In this document: piece after piece, positions 41,354 through 50,275 of the stretch
Layout of the letters: the number at the start of each line of letters is the position of its first letter
How positions within the stretch are numbered: the stretch's first letter is position 1
Source: Chloroflexota bacterium
GTDB lineage: Bacteria; Chloroflexota; Limnocylindria; QHBO01
NCBI GenBank assembly: GCA_003243965.1
Contig: QHBO01000011.1
Location: 36,991-100,990 of the forward strand
Reading direction: 5' to 3'
DNA length: 64,000 nt
Notes under the pieces: model-generated
Seen by the model: the letters and a program-made list of their open reading frames with translations, nothing else
Database searches by the model: none
What the model was told of the DNA's origin: nothing
Position numbers and translations under genes: made by a program

Positions 41354-42700
41354 TCAGGCCCCGATCGCAGCGAGCGACTCGCCGATGACCTCCACCGCCC
41401 GATCCACTTCGTCACCGGTCGTCACCAGAGGCGCAATGACCCGCACCACGTTTCCATAGGTCCCGCACGTCAACAGCAGGAGGCGGCGCTCGAAGGCCGC
41501 GGCCAGGAGCCCTCTCGCAAGGTCCGCGCGTGGCAGGAGCGTCCCGCGATCGGCGAGCTCGATGCCGACCATCAGGCCGCGGCCGCGCACTTCGGCCACC
41601 GCGGCGTGGCCATCGGTCGCCGCCAGCAGCCCGGCGCGCAGCCGCTCGCCCTGTCGTGCGGCATTGCCGGCGAGATCCTCGTCCTCGATGACGTCCAGCG
41701 TGGCGAGCGCCGCCGCGCAGGCCACCGCGTTGCCGCCGTAGGTGCCGCCGTGCGCGCCCGGGCCAAGAGCGGCAAGCAGCTCGCGGCGCGCGAGGAGGCC
41801 GGAGAGCGGCAGGCCGGAGGCGATGCCCTTGGCCATCACCACCACGTCCGGCCGCGCCTCGTACCAGTCGGTTGCCCAGAACCGCCCGGTACGGGCGAAA
41901 CCGGTCTGGATCTCGTCGGCGATGATCAGGATGCCGTGGCGGTCGGCGAGCTCCCGCAGGGCGGGCAGGAAGCCATCGGGCGGCACGACGTAGCCGCCCT
42001 CGCCCAGGATCGGCTCGACCACGAAGGCGGCCACGTCATCGGGATAGATGACCGTCGCGAACAGCTCCTCCACTCCGGCGATCGCGAACCCGACCGCGGC
42101 CGCGTCGTCGCGCCCCGTCGGGTTGCGCAGCGGGTATGGGTACGGCGCGAAGTGGACGCCTCCCAGGAGCGGCTCGAAGTGGCCGCGGTACTTGACCCCT
42201 GAGCTGGTGAGTGCCATGGCGGCGTGGGTTCGGCCGTGGAAGCCACCACGGAAGGCGATGACCGCCGGCCTGCGGGTTGCGTGCTTGGCGAGCTTGATCG
42301 CGGCCTCGATCGCCTCGGCGCCGGAGTTCGAGAGGAACAGGCCGGCCTGCTCGCCCGGACGAAGTCCCGGGAAGCGGAGCGGGAGGCGCTCGTGGAGCTC
42401 GAGCCCGGGCTTGTGGTAGAGGATGTTCTGCTGGGCGTGGATGATCCGTCCCGCCTGCTCCGCGATCGCGGCGGAGACGCGCGGATGGGCGTGCCCGGTG
42501 TTTGTGACCCCGATGCCCGAGGTGTAGTCCAGGTACCGATCACCGTCGATCGTCTCGATCCAGGAGCCTTGGCCGCGCTCAACCACCAGGTCGGTGTAGC
42601 GGCCCCAGACGGCCGGTACCCCATCGCGGCGCGCGAGCCAGGTCGCGGCGTCCGCCTCCGGGCGGGGAGGGGTCAGAACGTGGGAGGCGTGTTGATCCAC
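41354..42700 (-). CDS. gabT: 4-aminobutyrate aminotransferase-like class III aminotransferase
   Basis: 448 residues. The PLP lysine is in VVMAKGIASGLPLSG; LFLSNSGAEAIEAAIKLAK, FRGGFHGRTHAAMALT, EPILGEGGYVVPP and ADEIQTGFARTGRFWA are class III hallmarks and fit the GabT/PuuE subgroup. It would move the amino group of GABA (or a related diamine product) to 2-oxoglutarate, giving succinate semialdehyde. It is the last gene of the minus-strand polyamine operon and overlaps the regulator gene by 28 bases, which supports a role in putrescine/GABA use. Confidence 0.92.
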   Translation of the reverse strand: MDQHASHVLTPPRPEADAATWLARRDGVPAVWGRYTDLVVERGQGSWIETIDGDRYLDYTSGIGVTNTGHAHPRVSAAIAEQAGRIIHAQQNILYHKPGLELHERLPLRFPGLRPGEQAGLFLSNSGAEAIEAAIKLAKHATRRPAVIAFRGGFHGRTHAAMALTSSGVKYRGHFEPLLGGVHFAPYPYPLRNPTGRDDAAAVGFAIAGVEELFATVIYPDDVAAFVVEPILGEGGYVVPPDGFLPALRELADRHGILIIADEIQTGFARTGRFWATDWYEARPDVVVMAKGIASGLPLSGLLARRELLAALGPGAHGGTYGGNAVACAAALATLDVIEDEDLAGNAARQGERLRAGLLAATDGHAAVAEVRGRGLMVGIELADRGTLLPRADLARGLLAAAFERRLLLLTCGTYGNVVRVIAPLVTTGDEVDRAVEVIGESLAAIGA

Positions 42701-43530
42701 AGCAGGCGGGTCTCCCCGCTGGCGTCGTTCCGCCAGCGATGCGGAAGGGTGGACGGGAACGAGAGAGCGTCGCCCTCGGCCATCGGGTAACTCTCCTCCT
42801 CGGCGATCCAGATCGTCACGGCGCCGTCGAGCACGTAGAGGAACTCCTCTCCCTCGTGCGCGTACGCCCCGTCGCTGGTCGCGCCGGGCGCGAGTACGAA
42901 GAGCTGCGGCTCGAGCCGCGTCGAGCCGGCGGCGGCGAGCTGCTCGATCCGGACCGCGGAGTTGGCGAGGCGGAGCATGGGCCGCTCTCCGGGACGCACC
43001 AGCCGCCGTCCGCGCATTCCAGGCCCAAAGAGCCCGAGGACCGTGGTCCCGTAGGCGCTCGTCAGGCGCTGGAGAGCCGCCACGCTGGCGGTCGTTGCCC
43101 CACGCTCGAGGGCGCTGATGAAGCTGACCGAGAGGTCAGAGCGTTCGGCCGCTGCGCGCAGCGACAGACCGCGCTGGGTGCGCAGCTGCCGGAGACGAGC
43201 GCCGTCCAGCGACGCCGCCCCCGCGACGCCGGCGGCCAGGATCCGGCGAATGCCGGGTGCGTTGACATGCTCCTCGGCACGCATCCGCCGGATGCGACGC
43301 AGTCGTTCGAGATCGTCCTCGCTGTAGAGCCGATAGCGGGCGTCGGTACGCACCGGGCGAATGAGGCCCTGCCGCTCCCAGAGGCGCAGGGCGGAGGTGG
43401 AGACGCCGGTGCGCCGCGCCGCTTCAGCGATGCGATAGCGCATCGTCTCAACTCCCGCGCCGGACGCGGCCTGCGCGCCGGGCAGGACCGGTGCAGCGTG
43501 CGGGTGGCTGCTACCTGCATTCAGCGTCAT
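42673..43530 (-). CDS. MerR-Xre-cupin fusion transcriptional regulator
   Basis: 285 residues from the ATG that overlaps the potC stop (ATGA); an ATG at 43443 would start right at the MerR domain. Three domains: a MerR-type winged helix (about 31-98, RIAEAARRTGVSTSALRLWERQGL), an Xre helix-turn-helix (111-165, LSLRAAAERSDLSVSFISALERG), and a C-terminal cupin (205-280, HEGEEFLYVLDG...LPHRWRN). Xre-cupin proteins such as PuuR control putrescine use, which fits the flanking pot and gabT genes. The extra MerR DNA-binding domain is unusual. Confidence 0.9.
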   Translation of the reverse strand: MTLNAGSSHPHAAPVLPGAQAASGAGVETMRYRIAEAARRTGVSTSALRLWERQGLIRPVRTDARYRLYSEDDLERLRRIRRMRAEEHVNAPGIRRILAAGVAGAASLDGARLRQLRTQRGLSLRAAAERSDLSVSFISALERGATTASVAALQRLTSAYGTTVLGLFGPGMRGRRLVRPGERPMLRLANSAVRIEQLAAAGSTRLEPQLFVLAPGATSDGAYAHEGEEFLYVLDGAVTIWIAEEESYPMAEGDALSFPSTLPHRWRNDASGETRLLWINTPPTF

Positions 43531-44408
43531 GTCGGGCGAGAGCGCGCCGCTGCCGCGCTGCGGCGCTGGAGCCAGACGTTGACCAGGATGAAGAAGCCCG
43601 CGACCACGAAGATCAAGGTGCCGAGCACGTTCACCTCCGGCGGGACGCCGATGCGGCTGACCCCAAAGACCCACAGCGGGAACGTGCGCGTGGCGCCCGC
43701 CGCGAAGGTGGTGATCACGTAGTCGTCGATCGACAGCGCAAAGGCGAGCAGCGCTGCGGCCAGGATGCCGGGAAAGATGAGCGGGAAGGTGACCTTGCGG
43801 AACGTGGTCCACTCCGTCGCGCCCAGGTCCATGGCCGCCTCCTCCAGCGTCCGGTTGAAGCCGGCGATGCGCGCGCGCACGGTGACCACCACATAGCTGA
43901 TGTTGAACATGACGTGGGCGATGAGGATGGTAAGGAAGCCGCGCTGCACGCCGACCGATACGAACAGCGAGAGCAGCGAGGCGCCGAGGATCACCTCCGG
44001 CGAGGCCATCGGCAGGAAGATCAGCGTGCTGGTCAGGCCGCGGCCGCGGAACTCGTAGCGTGTCAGCGCCAGCCCCATCAGCGTACCGAGCGTGGTGGCG
44101 AGCACGGTGGACACGAGGGCCACGGCCAAGCTGGTGATCATCGGGCCGGTGATGTCGGGACGGCCCCAGACGCTGAGGTAGTGCTCCACCGTGAAGCCCT
44201 GCCAGGTGATGTTCTGGTGGCCCGCGGGATTGTTGAAGCTGAAGGCGATCATGACCGCGATCGGCAGGAACAGGTAGATGACCACCAGCCCGGTGTAGAC
44301 CGGCAGCACCATGCGCCCGAGCCGTGCGCGCAAGTTCGGCCGATTGAGCGGCGCCGGCCCGCTCGCCGTTCGTGCGCGGGCTTCGATCGGTACGGCGCCG
44401 GCGCTCAT
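43527..44408 (-). CDS. potC: Spermidine/putrescine ABC transporter permease, PotC-like
   Basis: 293 residues with six membrane helices after a ~30-residue cytoplasmic start. FNRTLEEAAMDLGATEWTTFRKVTFPLIFPGI is the EAA motif that contacts the ATPase; YLSVWGRPDITGPMITSLAVALVST is typical of PotC. It overlaps the potB stop by 4 bases and the regulator start by 4. It forms the membrane channel with PotB. Confidence 0.93.
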   Translation of the reverse strand: MSAGAVPIEARARTASGPAPLNRPNLRARLGRMVLPVYTGLVVIYLFLPIAVMIAFSFNNPAGHQNITWQGFTVEHYLSVWGRPDITGPMITSLAVALVSTVLATTLGTLMGLALTRYEFRGRGLTSTLIFLPMASPEVILGASLLSLFVSVGVQRGFLTILIAHVMFNISYVVVTVRARIAGFNRTLEEAAMDLGATEWTTFRKVTFPLIFPGILAAALLAFALSIDDYVITTFAAGATRTFPLWVFGVSRIGVPPEVNVLGTLIFVVAGFFILVNVWLQRRSAAAARSRPT

Positions 44409-45259
44409 CCGGTGGTCAGCTTGTCGGAGCCGATGAGGCGGGCGTAGACCAGCACCATGGCCAGAATCGCCGCCATCAGGATGAAGCCCAGCGCCGCGGC
44501 CTGCGGATAGTCGTTGTTGCTCAGGAACAGGCGCTCGATGACGTTGCCGATCATGGTCGTGTCCGGGCTGCCGAGGATCTGCGCGTTCACGAAATCGCCG
44601 ACCGCCGGGATGAAGGTCAGCAGCGACCCGGCGAACAGGCCCGGTAGCGAAAGCGGCAGCGTCACCCGCAGGAAGCCCTGCACGCGGCTGGCGTACAGGT
44701 CGTTGGCGGCCTCGATCAGGCGCGGGTCGACCTTCTCGAGGGCCACGTACAGCGGCAGCACCATGAACGGCAGGAAGTTGTACGTCAGGCCGCTGATGAC
44801 CGCGATCGGCGTGGCGATCAGCCTGAAGCCGCTGTCGAGAAGGCCCCATTCCTTCAGCGTGCCGAGCACGATCCCGTTGTCGGCCAGCAGCAGCTTCCAC
44901 GACAGGGTGCGGATGATGAAGCTGGTGAAGAACGGCAGGATCACCAGCAGCAGCAGGATGTTCTTGGCCCGGCCGCCCCGGAACGCGATGGTGTAGGCCA
45001 TCGGGTAACCGATGAGCACGGTCAGCACGGTCACGATCACCGCGTACTCGATTGACCTCAGGAACTGGCTCGACCAGCGGGCGATTGTCTCGGCATAGAT
45101 CCCGAAGTTGAAGGTCATCGCGTAGCCCTGCGCCAGCGACCCCTGCTGGAGGCTGACCGATGCCATCACGACCATCGGTACCACGAAGAAGGCAAGCAGC
45201 CACAGCCCACCCGGGACGAGAAACAGGTAGGGGACCGTCCAGCGGAAGCGGCGCGGCAC
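44405..45259 (-). CDS. potB: Spermidine/putrescine ABC transporter permease, PotB-like
   Basis: 284 residues with six membrane helices. VDPRLIEAANDLYASRVQGFLRVTLPLSLPG carries the EAA loop, and PFFTSFIIRTLSWKLLLADNG is characteristic of PotB. The gene starts with GTG at 45259, 51 bases after the potD stop, and is coupled to potC by a 4-base overlap. Confidence 0.93.
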   Translation of the reverse strand: MPRRFRWTVPYLFLVPGGLWLLAFFVVPMVVMASVSLQQGSLAQGYAMTFNFGIYAETIARWSSQFLRSIEYAVIVTVLTVLIGYPMAYTIAFRGGRAKNILLLLVILPFFTSFIIRTLSWKLLLADNGIVLGTLKEWGLLDSGFRLIATPIAVISGLTYNFLPFMVLPLYVALEKVDPRLIEAANDLYASRVQGFLRVTLPLSLPGLFAGSLLTFIPAVGDFVNAQILGSPDTTMIGNVIERLFLSNNDYPQAAALGFILMAAILAMVLVYARLIGSDKLTTG

Positions 45260-45310
45260 GGTTACCCCTTCAGCCGCTGATCGCGAGTGGCGGCACGGGG
45301 CTGCATCGGC

Positions 45311-46609
45311 TCAGCCGGTGACCACCGCCTGGAAGAGATCGTTCCACTGGCGCTCCTCGGCCTCGCTGAGGACCTTGTAGGTGTAGACGTTCTTCAGCGC
45401 CTCGGGGCTGGGCGTGACCGCGGCCGCCTTGGTCGTCAGCGCGCCGGCGGTCGCCTTGTCGCCCTTCGCGGCCGCGGCCGCGGCGTCCTTCCTGATCAGG
45501 TCGGGGACACCCTTGACCGGCGAGAAGTAGCCGATGTACTCGGACAGCGTCTTGGCGTTCACCGGGTCGTACCAGAAGTTGATCATCGCGTGCGCATCGG
45601 TCGGATGCTTGGGCGCCTTGGGGATGCACATGTTGTCGACCCAGCGCATACCGCCCGACTGTGGGACGACGAACTGCACGTCCGGGTTGTCCGCCAGCCG
45701 CATCTGGGACACGTCACCCGACCAGGCGATGGTCAACGCCAGGTTGCCGTTGGCCAGCTCGTTGTAGTAGTCATTGCCGTAGAAGTTGCGGAACTGCTTG
45801 GCCTGGCGGGCCTTCTTCAGCTTGTCGGCCGCCTTCTTGACGTCGTCGACCGTCGCGTTCTCGGGCTTGATGCCCAGCGACAGCAACGCCATGCACATCG
45901 TGTCGCGCATCTCGCTGAACATCCCCACCCGTCCCCTGAACGCGGGGTCGAGCAGGTCGTCGAAGGTTGTGATCGGTCGCTTGGTGAGCTTGGGGTTGTA
46001 GCCGATGCCGGTGATGCCCGACTGCCATGCGGCACTGAACGTGTTGCCCTTGTCGTACCACGGGTTGACGTACAGCGCGTCCGCGTTGGCGGTGAAGTTC
46101 GGCAGCGCGGCGTGGTCGAGCGGCGCCAGGTAGCCGAGCCGCACCATGCGCTCGATCATCCAGTCGGTGAGCACCATCAGATCCCAGACGGTCTGGTTGC
46201 CGGCGGCCAGGTCCGGCTGGACCGTCCCGAAGAACTCCTCGTTGTCGTTGACCGCCTCGACGTAGTTGACCTGTATCCCCGTCTCCTTCTTGAACTTCTC
46301 GAGGGTCGGGTAGGTCTTCGTCTTGGAGTCGATGTCGATGTACGCCGGCCAGTTCGCGAAGTTCACGATCCCTGCCTTGGTCGGCAGCGGCGTGGGACTG
46401 CCGCCGGTGCTCCCGGACGGCGTGCGGCTCCCCGCCGGAGCGATGCCGCAGGCGGCCAGGATGGCGGGCAGCGACAGCGCACCGCCCAAAATCACCCCCC
46501 CGCGCCCGGCCTGGGTGATGAACGCGCGGCGAGAGAGTCGCCGGCGGGGCTCGAACGCGCGCTGGATCGCGGCATCGATGGCGTCCGGCTGCCGGGGGTC
46601 GTCAGGCAT
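45311..46609 (-). CDS. potD: Spermidine/putrescine-binding protein, Tat-exported lipoprotein
   Basis: 432 residues. A twin-arginine signal (RRRLSRRAFITQAG) leads into a lipobox-like LAAC near residue 54, so it is probably exported folded and then lipid-anchored. The mature protein is a PotD/PotF-type binding protein: ANWPAYIDID, FKKETGIQVNYVEAVNDNEEFF, LTDWMIERMVRLGYLAPLDH and AIAWSGDVSQM-like TIAWSGDVSQM. It overlaps the end of potA by 8 bases. A polyamine ligand is inferred from family and operon. Confidence 0.93.
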   Translation of the reverse strand: MPDDPRQPDAIDAAIQRAFEPRRRLSRRAFITQAGRGGVILGGALSLPAILAACGIAPAGSRTPSGSTGGSPTPLPTKAGIVNFANWPAYIDIDSKTKTYPTLEKFKKETGIQVNYVEAVNDNEEFFGTVQPDLAAGNQTVWDLMVLTDWMIERMVRLGYLAPLDHAALPNFTANADALYVNPWYDKGNTFSAAWQSGITGIGYNPKLTKRPITTFDDLLDPAFRGRVGMFSEMRDTMCMALLSLGIKPENATVDDVKKAADKLKKARQAKQFRNFYGNDYYNELANGNLALTIAWSGDVSQMRLADNPDVQFVVPQSGGMRWVDNMCIPKAPKHPTDAHAMINFWYDPVNAKTLSEYIGYFSPVKGVPDLIRKDAAAAAAKGDKATAGALTTKAAAVTPSPEALKNVYTYKVLSEAEERQWNDLFQAVVTG

Positions 46610-47741
46610 TCAAGGCTCCTTGTGCGGTTGGGTCGTCGGTCTGACCGATGACGAAGGTGTGCTGCGGCTTCCAGGTGAGGCGAACCTGCTGGCCGTCGGC
46701 CAGCGCCTCGCCTGCGCCGCTCGTCTCCAGATTCTGGGAGTAGACGGTCAGACGCTGCCCATCGCGCGTCTCGACCAGATACTGGGTGCTGACCCCGATG
46801 TACGACGCGTCCAGGATCGTGCCTTCAATCGTGTTCAGGTCCCCGGAGCCGGCCGCCGAGCCGTCGCTGATCGGCACCACGCGGAGCTTCTCGGGGCGGA
46901 CGCCGACCTGCACCCGGCGGGCGCCGTTGACCGCGGGCCGCGGGGCTCGGAGCAGGGTGCCACCGGTCAGGCGCACGGAGGAGTAGTCGCCGTCCACTTC
47001 CGCCACGTCGCCGTCGAGGAGGTTGGAGACGCCCAGGAAGCCGGCAACGAACGCGGTGCCCGGGCGCTCGTAGAGCTCCTCGGGGGCGCCGAGCTGTTCG
47101 ATGTGCCCGCCGCGCATCACGGCGATCCGATCCGACATCGTCATCGCCTCCTCCTGGTCGTGGGTCACGTAGATGAACGTGATACCAACCTCGGTCTGGA
47201 TCCGCTTCAGCTCGATCTGCATCTGCTTGCGGAGCTTGAGGTCGAGCGCGCCGAGCGGCTCGTCGAGGAGGAGCACCTGCGGATGGTTGATCAGCGCGCG
47301 TGCCAGCGCGACCCGCTGCTGCTGCCCTCCGGAGAGCTGGGACGGCCGGCGCGCCTCGTAGCCGGGAAGCTCGACCAGCTCGAGCATGCTCCCCACCTGG
47401 TGGCGGATCTCCCCGGACGCCACTCTGCGCCGCCGCAGGCCGAACGCAACGTTCTCGTACACCGACAGGTGGGGGAACAGCGCGTAGTTCTGGAAGACGG
47501 TGTTGACGTTGCGCCGGTAGGGAGGCAGCCCGGTGACATCGGTACCGGCCAGGAAGATCTTCCCGCTGGTCGCCTCCTCGAAGCCACCGATCATCCGCAG
47601 CGTAGTGGTCTTGCCGCAGCCCGACGGGCCGAGGAGGGAGAAGAACTCGCCGCGACGCACGTCGAGCGACAGATCGTCGACGGCCACGACATCGTGGAAT
47701 CGTTTGGTGACTCGATCGAGCCTGACGTCGACCTCTGCCAC
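46602..47741 (-). CDS. potA: Polyamine ABC transporter ATP-binding protein
   Basis: 379 residues from the GTG at 47741, which follows a GAGGG ribosome binding site; a TTG at 47783 would add 14 residues. Walker A is GPSGCGKTT, the Q-loop is in NTVFQNYALFPH, the signature is LSGGQQQR, and Walker B is LLLDEPLGALD. A C-terminal TOBE domain starts near residue 270. It powers polyamine import by PotBC and PotD. First gene of the operon, behind a strong-looking promoter. Confidence 0.95.
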   Translation of the reverse strand: MAEVDVRLDRVTKRFHDVVAVDDLSLDVRRGEFFSLLGPSGCGKTTTLRMIGGFEEATSGKIFLAGTDVTGLPPYRRNVNTVFQNYALFPHLSVYENVAFGLRRRRVASGEIRHQVGSMLELVELPGYEARRPSQLSGGQQQRVALARALINHPQVLLLDEPLGALDLKLRKQMQIELKRIQTEVGITFIYVTHDQEEAMTMSDRIAVMRGGHIEQLGAPEELYERPGTAFVAGFLGVSNLLDGDVAEVDGDYSSVRLTGGTLLRAPRPAVNGARRVQVGVRPEKLRVVPISDGSAAGSGDLNTIEGTILDASYIGVSTQYLVETRDGQRLTVYSQNLETSGAGEALADGQQVRLTWKPQHTFVIGQTDDPTAQGALNA

Positions 47742-47816
47742 GTCGCCCTCGTACGGGGTTCGCTCGCCTCGCCGACACGCCAAAGGTTGTCGGATTGCTG
47801 CAGCCTTGCGAGCGCG

Positions 47817-47847
47817 AGTATACGTTCGTGGGCTCGTCCGCTGTCAA
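47817..47847 (-). promoter_or_regulatory. Promoter of the pot operon
   Basis: On the minus strand TTGACA (47847-47842) and TATACT (47822-47817) match both consensus boxes, separated by 19 bases, slightly long. The start near 47810 gives a ~70-base leader ahead of potA. Confidence 0.55.
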
Positions 47848-47927
47848 TCGGGTACTGGCCGGCCAGCGATCTGGGCCAGGCCCGGGGGTCGGCTCACGGG
47901 CCGGGCGAAATGGGCGTGGGTCACACA

Positions 47928-47969
47928 ACTGGTGGATAAAGTAGTGGACTGGTGGATAAAGTAGTGGAC
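47928..47969 (+). repeat. 20-bp tandem repeat, two exact copies
   Basis: ACTGGTGGATAAAGTAGTGG occurs at 47928-47947 and again at 47948-47967, with two further bases of a third copy. The unit is far more AT-rich than its surroundings. It lies 80-110 bases upstream of the pot promoter, so a regulator-binding role is possible. The rest of the gene-free stretch 47848-48108 shows nothing else. Confidence 0.7.
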
Positions 47970-48108
47970 GACCAGCCTGACGGGGAGTATACCGGTTTGA
48001 CGGAGGGACCGGCTGCCTTTCGGCTCGAGCCATCCCCACCATGAGGAAGGTGGACGATCGTCCAACCGACGTCATCAGCCACCGCTCTTGAGCCGTGAGG
48101 CTTTCGCC

Positions 48109-48670
48109 ATGCGGTCTGTGAGATCCCTCCTCGTAGCCATAGCCTTTGTTGCCTTGTCGTGGAGTCCGGCGACCGGCCATCGCTGCGAGCCCTCCGATTC
48201 CCCCCGGCGGTGACACAACCAATCCGGGTATCTTGCCGCTGACCCCTGCCCAGAGAGCCTCCATCGCTCTCAAGACGCAGCAGGAGCAGGTCATCGCGGC
48301 GCTGACAAGTGCCTCTCGTCTCTCGGTCGCGTGCCCAACGGCCACCGGGCGTGGAGGACTCACCGTTCCGAAGGTCGTGTGCCCAGGGTCACCTCCATAC
48401 TCGCTGGTGCTCAACACGAGCCCCAGACAGCAGCTCAAGAGCTACTACTGCGGCCCGGCCACCGTCCAGGTGGTGAGCAACTTCAGTTGGGGGTTGAGCG
48501 GTGCTGCCAACCGCTGGAGTCAGGGAGGCATCAGCGATTCGTACACCCACACCGACGCGCATGGCCAAACCTGGTTACAGGACATGGTCAATGGAATGAA
48601 CGGCACCAGCCGGCTGCCGTCCGGCTTCGTCTTCGCACAGAATGCCAACAGTGGCAACATGATCTGGTGA
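48109..48670 (+). pseudogene. C39-like cysteine peptidase domain gene, frame broken and truncated
   Basis: From the ATG at 48109 a clean signal peptide (MRSVRSLLVAIAFVALSW) runs to a TGA at 48211. The mature protein is in the next frame: from about 48185 it reads SPPIPPGGDTTNPG and reaches RQQLKSYYCGPATVQVV, the Cys motif of C39-like peptidases. The two parts need a one-base shift between about 48160 and 48210, where there is a run of six C. The 3' end stops soon after the Cys region, so the catalytic His/Asp part is missing. It may be a pseudogene, a sequencing error at the C-run plus a short variant, or a TTG-started protein (48146) without a signal. Confidence 0.55.
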
Positions 48671-49866
48671 CCGAGGGCGGGTGGGGACCTCTTCGTACCC
48701 TCGCGGCGACTGCAATCGGAATCGCGCTCGCCGGCTGCGGTGGGTCGCCGACACAGAGCGTCGCCGGAGGGAGCCCTTCGGCCCAGGTCGGCCTGTCGGG
48801 ATCGCCGCTCGCCTCGGGAACCACCCTCGGAAGTGGCACGACGCTCCCGCTGCCACAGCTCGTGCCCGGAACGAGCGAGGCACCGCCCAACTATTCAGGG
48901 ACGAACGGCTCGGTCATCGTCTGGTCGGCGGGCACGATCGGGACGCCGTCGGACGGGCCGTGGCCGGATCTCATGAGCTTCGATCCGAATACGCGGCTGG
49001 TGGAGCGGATCTTCGTCAACCGCAACCGCGATTCTCGGCTGATGCCGATCGCCGTCGGCGGCGGCCACGTTGCGTTCACCGAGCTCAACCCGCGGCTGTA
49101 TGGACCGTCAGGCTGGCGGCTGTGGTACTTGGCCAGTCCCGGTGCGCCAGCGATGCTGCTGGATCGGTCCGATCCTCCAGGGGGAGTGGAGGGTCCAATC
49201 CCGTTCGCCGCAGTGGATGGCACGCGTGTGGTGTGGACGACGTTCCACGCCACGCCGGCCGGCCGCCGGGCCGAGATTCGAATGGCGAGCCTGCCGAGCC
49301 TGGCTCAACGCGTGCTGCTCAGCGCGGACGAACAGCGCACCGAATACTGGTTCCCCGGGCTGGATGGCGGACGCCTGGTGTTCAGCACGGTCGAGTACAA
49401 CCCGAACCGCACTGCCGACGCGCGTCACGTGTACGTGCTGGATCTCTCGCAGCCTGCCGGAAGGCCGATGCGTCTCGACTCGACCGGCGACGCCGCGGCG
49501 CCTGCCATTCACGGCGACGATGTCGTGTGGAAGCGGTCCAACAACGAACTCAACTGGGGCAGTCTGGTGCTCCATAGCCTGACCACCGGGCGCGACCTTG
49601 CTCTCGACTTCGGAGATCAGAGCCAGCTGCTCGGTGAACCCTCAATCGGCAACCGGTACGTCGCGGCCGAGGCGAGCGACTACCACACGCTGCGGCTGTA
49701 TGACCTGACGACTCGCTCCGCGATCGTCGTGGATACGTGGCCGGAGCGCGGTGCCGAAGGCGCCTTTGGCCCGCATGTTGCGGGTGACCTGCTCGTTTTC
49801 GCCCACGGCGTCGCAGAGGTTGGCGGCCGAGGTGAACTCCGCTGGGCCAGGCTGATGCCGCCCTAG
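48667..49866 (+). CDS. Lipoprotein with beta-propeller-like repeats
   Basis: 399 residues from a GTG overlapping the previous stop. A signal peptide ends in a lipobox (LAGC), followed by a Ser/Gly/Thr linker. The rest has repeated strands of the TolB/WD-like kind: GSVIVWSAG, RVVWTTFHA, RLVFSTVEYN, DDVVWKRSNNEL, DLLVFAHG, spaced 45-60 residues, which suggests five or six blades. The function is unknown; such proteins usually bind other proteins or cell-wall material. Coupled to the damaged C39-like gene. Confidence 0.72.
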   Translation: MTEGGWGPLRTLAATAIGIALAGCGGSPTQSVAGGSPSAQVGLSGSPLASGTTLGSGTTLPLPQLVPGTSEAPPNYSGTNGSVIVWSAGTIGTPSDGPWPDLMSFDPNTRLVERIFVNRNRDSRLMPIAVGGGHVAFTELNPRLYGPSGWRLWYLASPGAPAMLLDRSDPPGGVEGPIPFAAVDGTRVVWTTFHATPAGRRAEIRMASLPSLAQRVLLSADEQRTEYWFPGLDGGRLVFSTVEYNPNRTADARHVYVLDLSQPAGRPMRLDSTGDAAAPAIHGDDVVWKRSNNELNWGSLVLHSLTTGRDLALDFGDQSQLLGEPSIGNRYVAAEASDYHTLRLYDLTTRSAIVVDTWPERGAEGAFGPHVAGDLLVFAHGVAEVGGRGELRWARLMPP

Positions 49867-50062
49867 CCTCGGGTCGCGATGGATCGGCATTGAACTGAGG
49901 AGGGGCCAAGGTCATCGTTGGCGATTCCATCCGCTGGCCGCCTGGGGTGCGCGGTCGGCGGCCTCTTCTTGGTCGACGCCGCGGACCAAGTCAGCCCTCG
50001 CAAACCAACTCGGGCTGCGGGCTGCAACTTCTGGGAGGCGTCGCGCGTCTGTTGGGCAATCC

Positions 50063-50206
50063 ATGGCCAAGCTCAAGCACGCCAAGCGCAGTCGCCCCCG
50101 CCCGATGCCCACGCGGCGGCATCGGTCGATCGTGGCGCGACAGGTCGAGCGTCGTACTCGGCTCGACCTCGAACGCTGGCGCCGGGACACCAGCCCATCG
50201 GCCTAG
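50063..50206 (+). CDS. Possible 47-residue basic protein
   Basis: MAKLKHAKRSRPRPMPTRRHR... is a small, strongly basic frame in the 409-base gap between the propeller lipoprotein and the acyl-CoA dehydrogenase. It has a helical C-terminal half (ARQVERRTRLDLERWRR). It could bind nucleic acid, but the ribosome binding site is weak and Arg-rich frames arise easily in such GC-rich DNA. I see nothing else in 49867-50275 except a TAGACT box at 50220-50225 that may serve the next gene. Confidence 0.25.
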   Translation: MAKLKHAKRSRPRPMPTRRHRSIVARQVERRTRLDLERWRRDTSPSA

Positions 50207-50275
50207 CCTGGCCCGCTGCTAGACTCCGGCTTCCCGCCAAGCGCCACGGAATCCGCAGCATGCAGGTCGCCGCCG

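Noticed and set aside
46825..48438. 537-codon minus-strand frame starting upstream of potA
   Set aside because: It reads potA in the wrong frame and crosses the promoter and tandem repeat.
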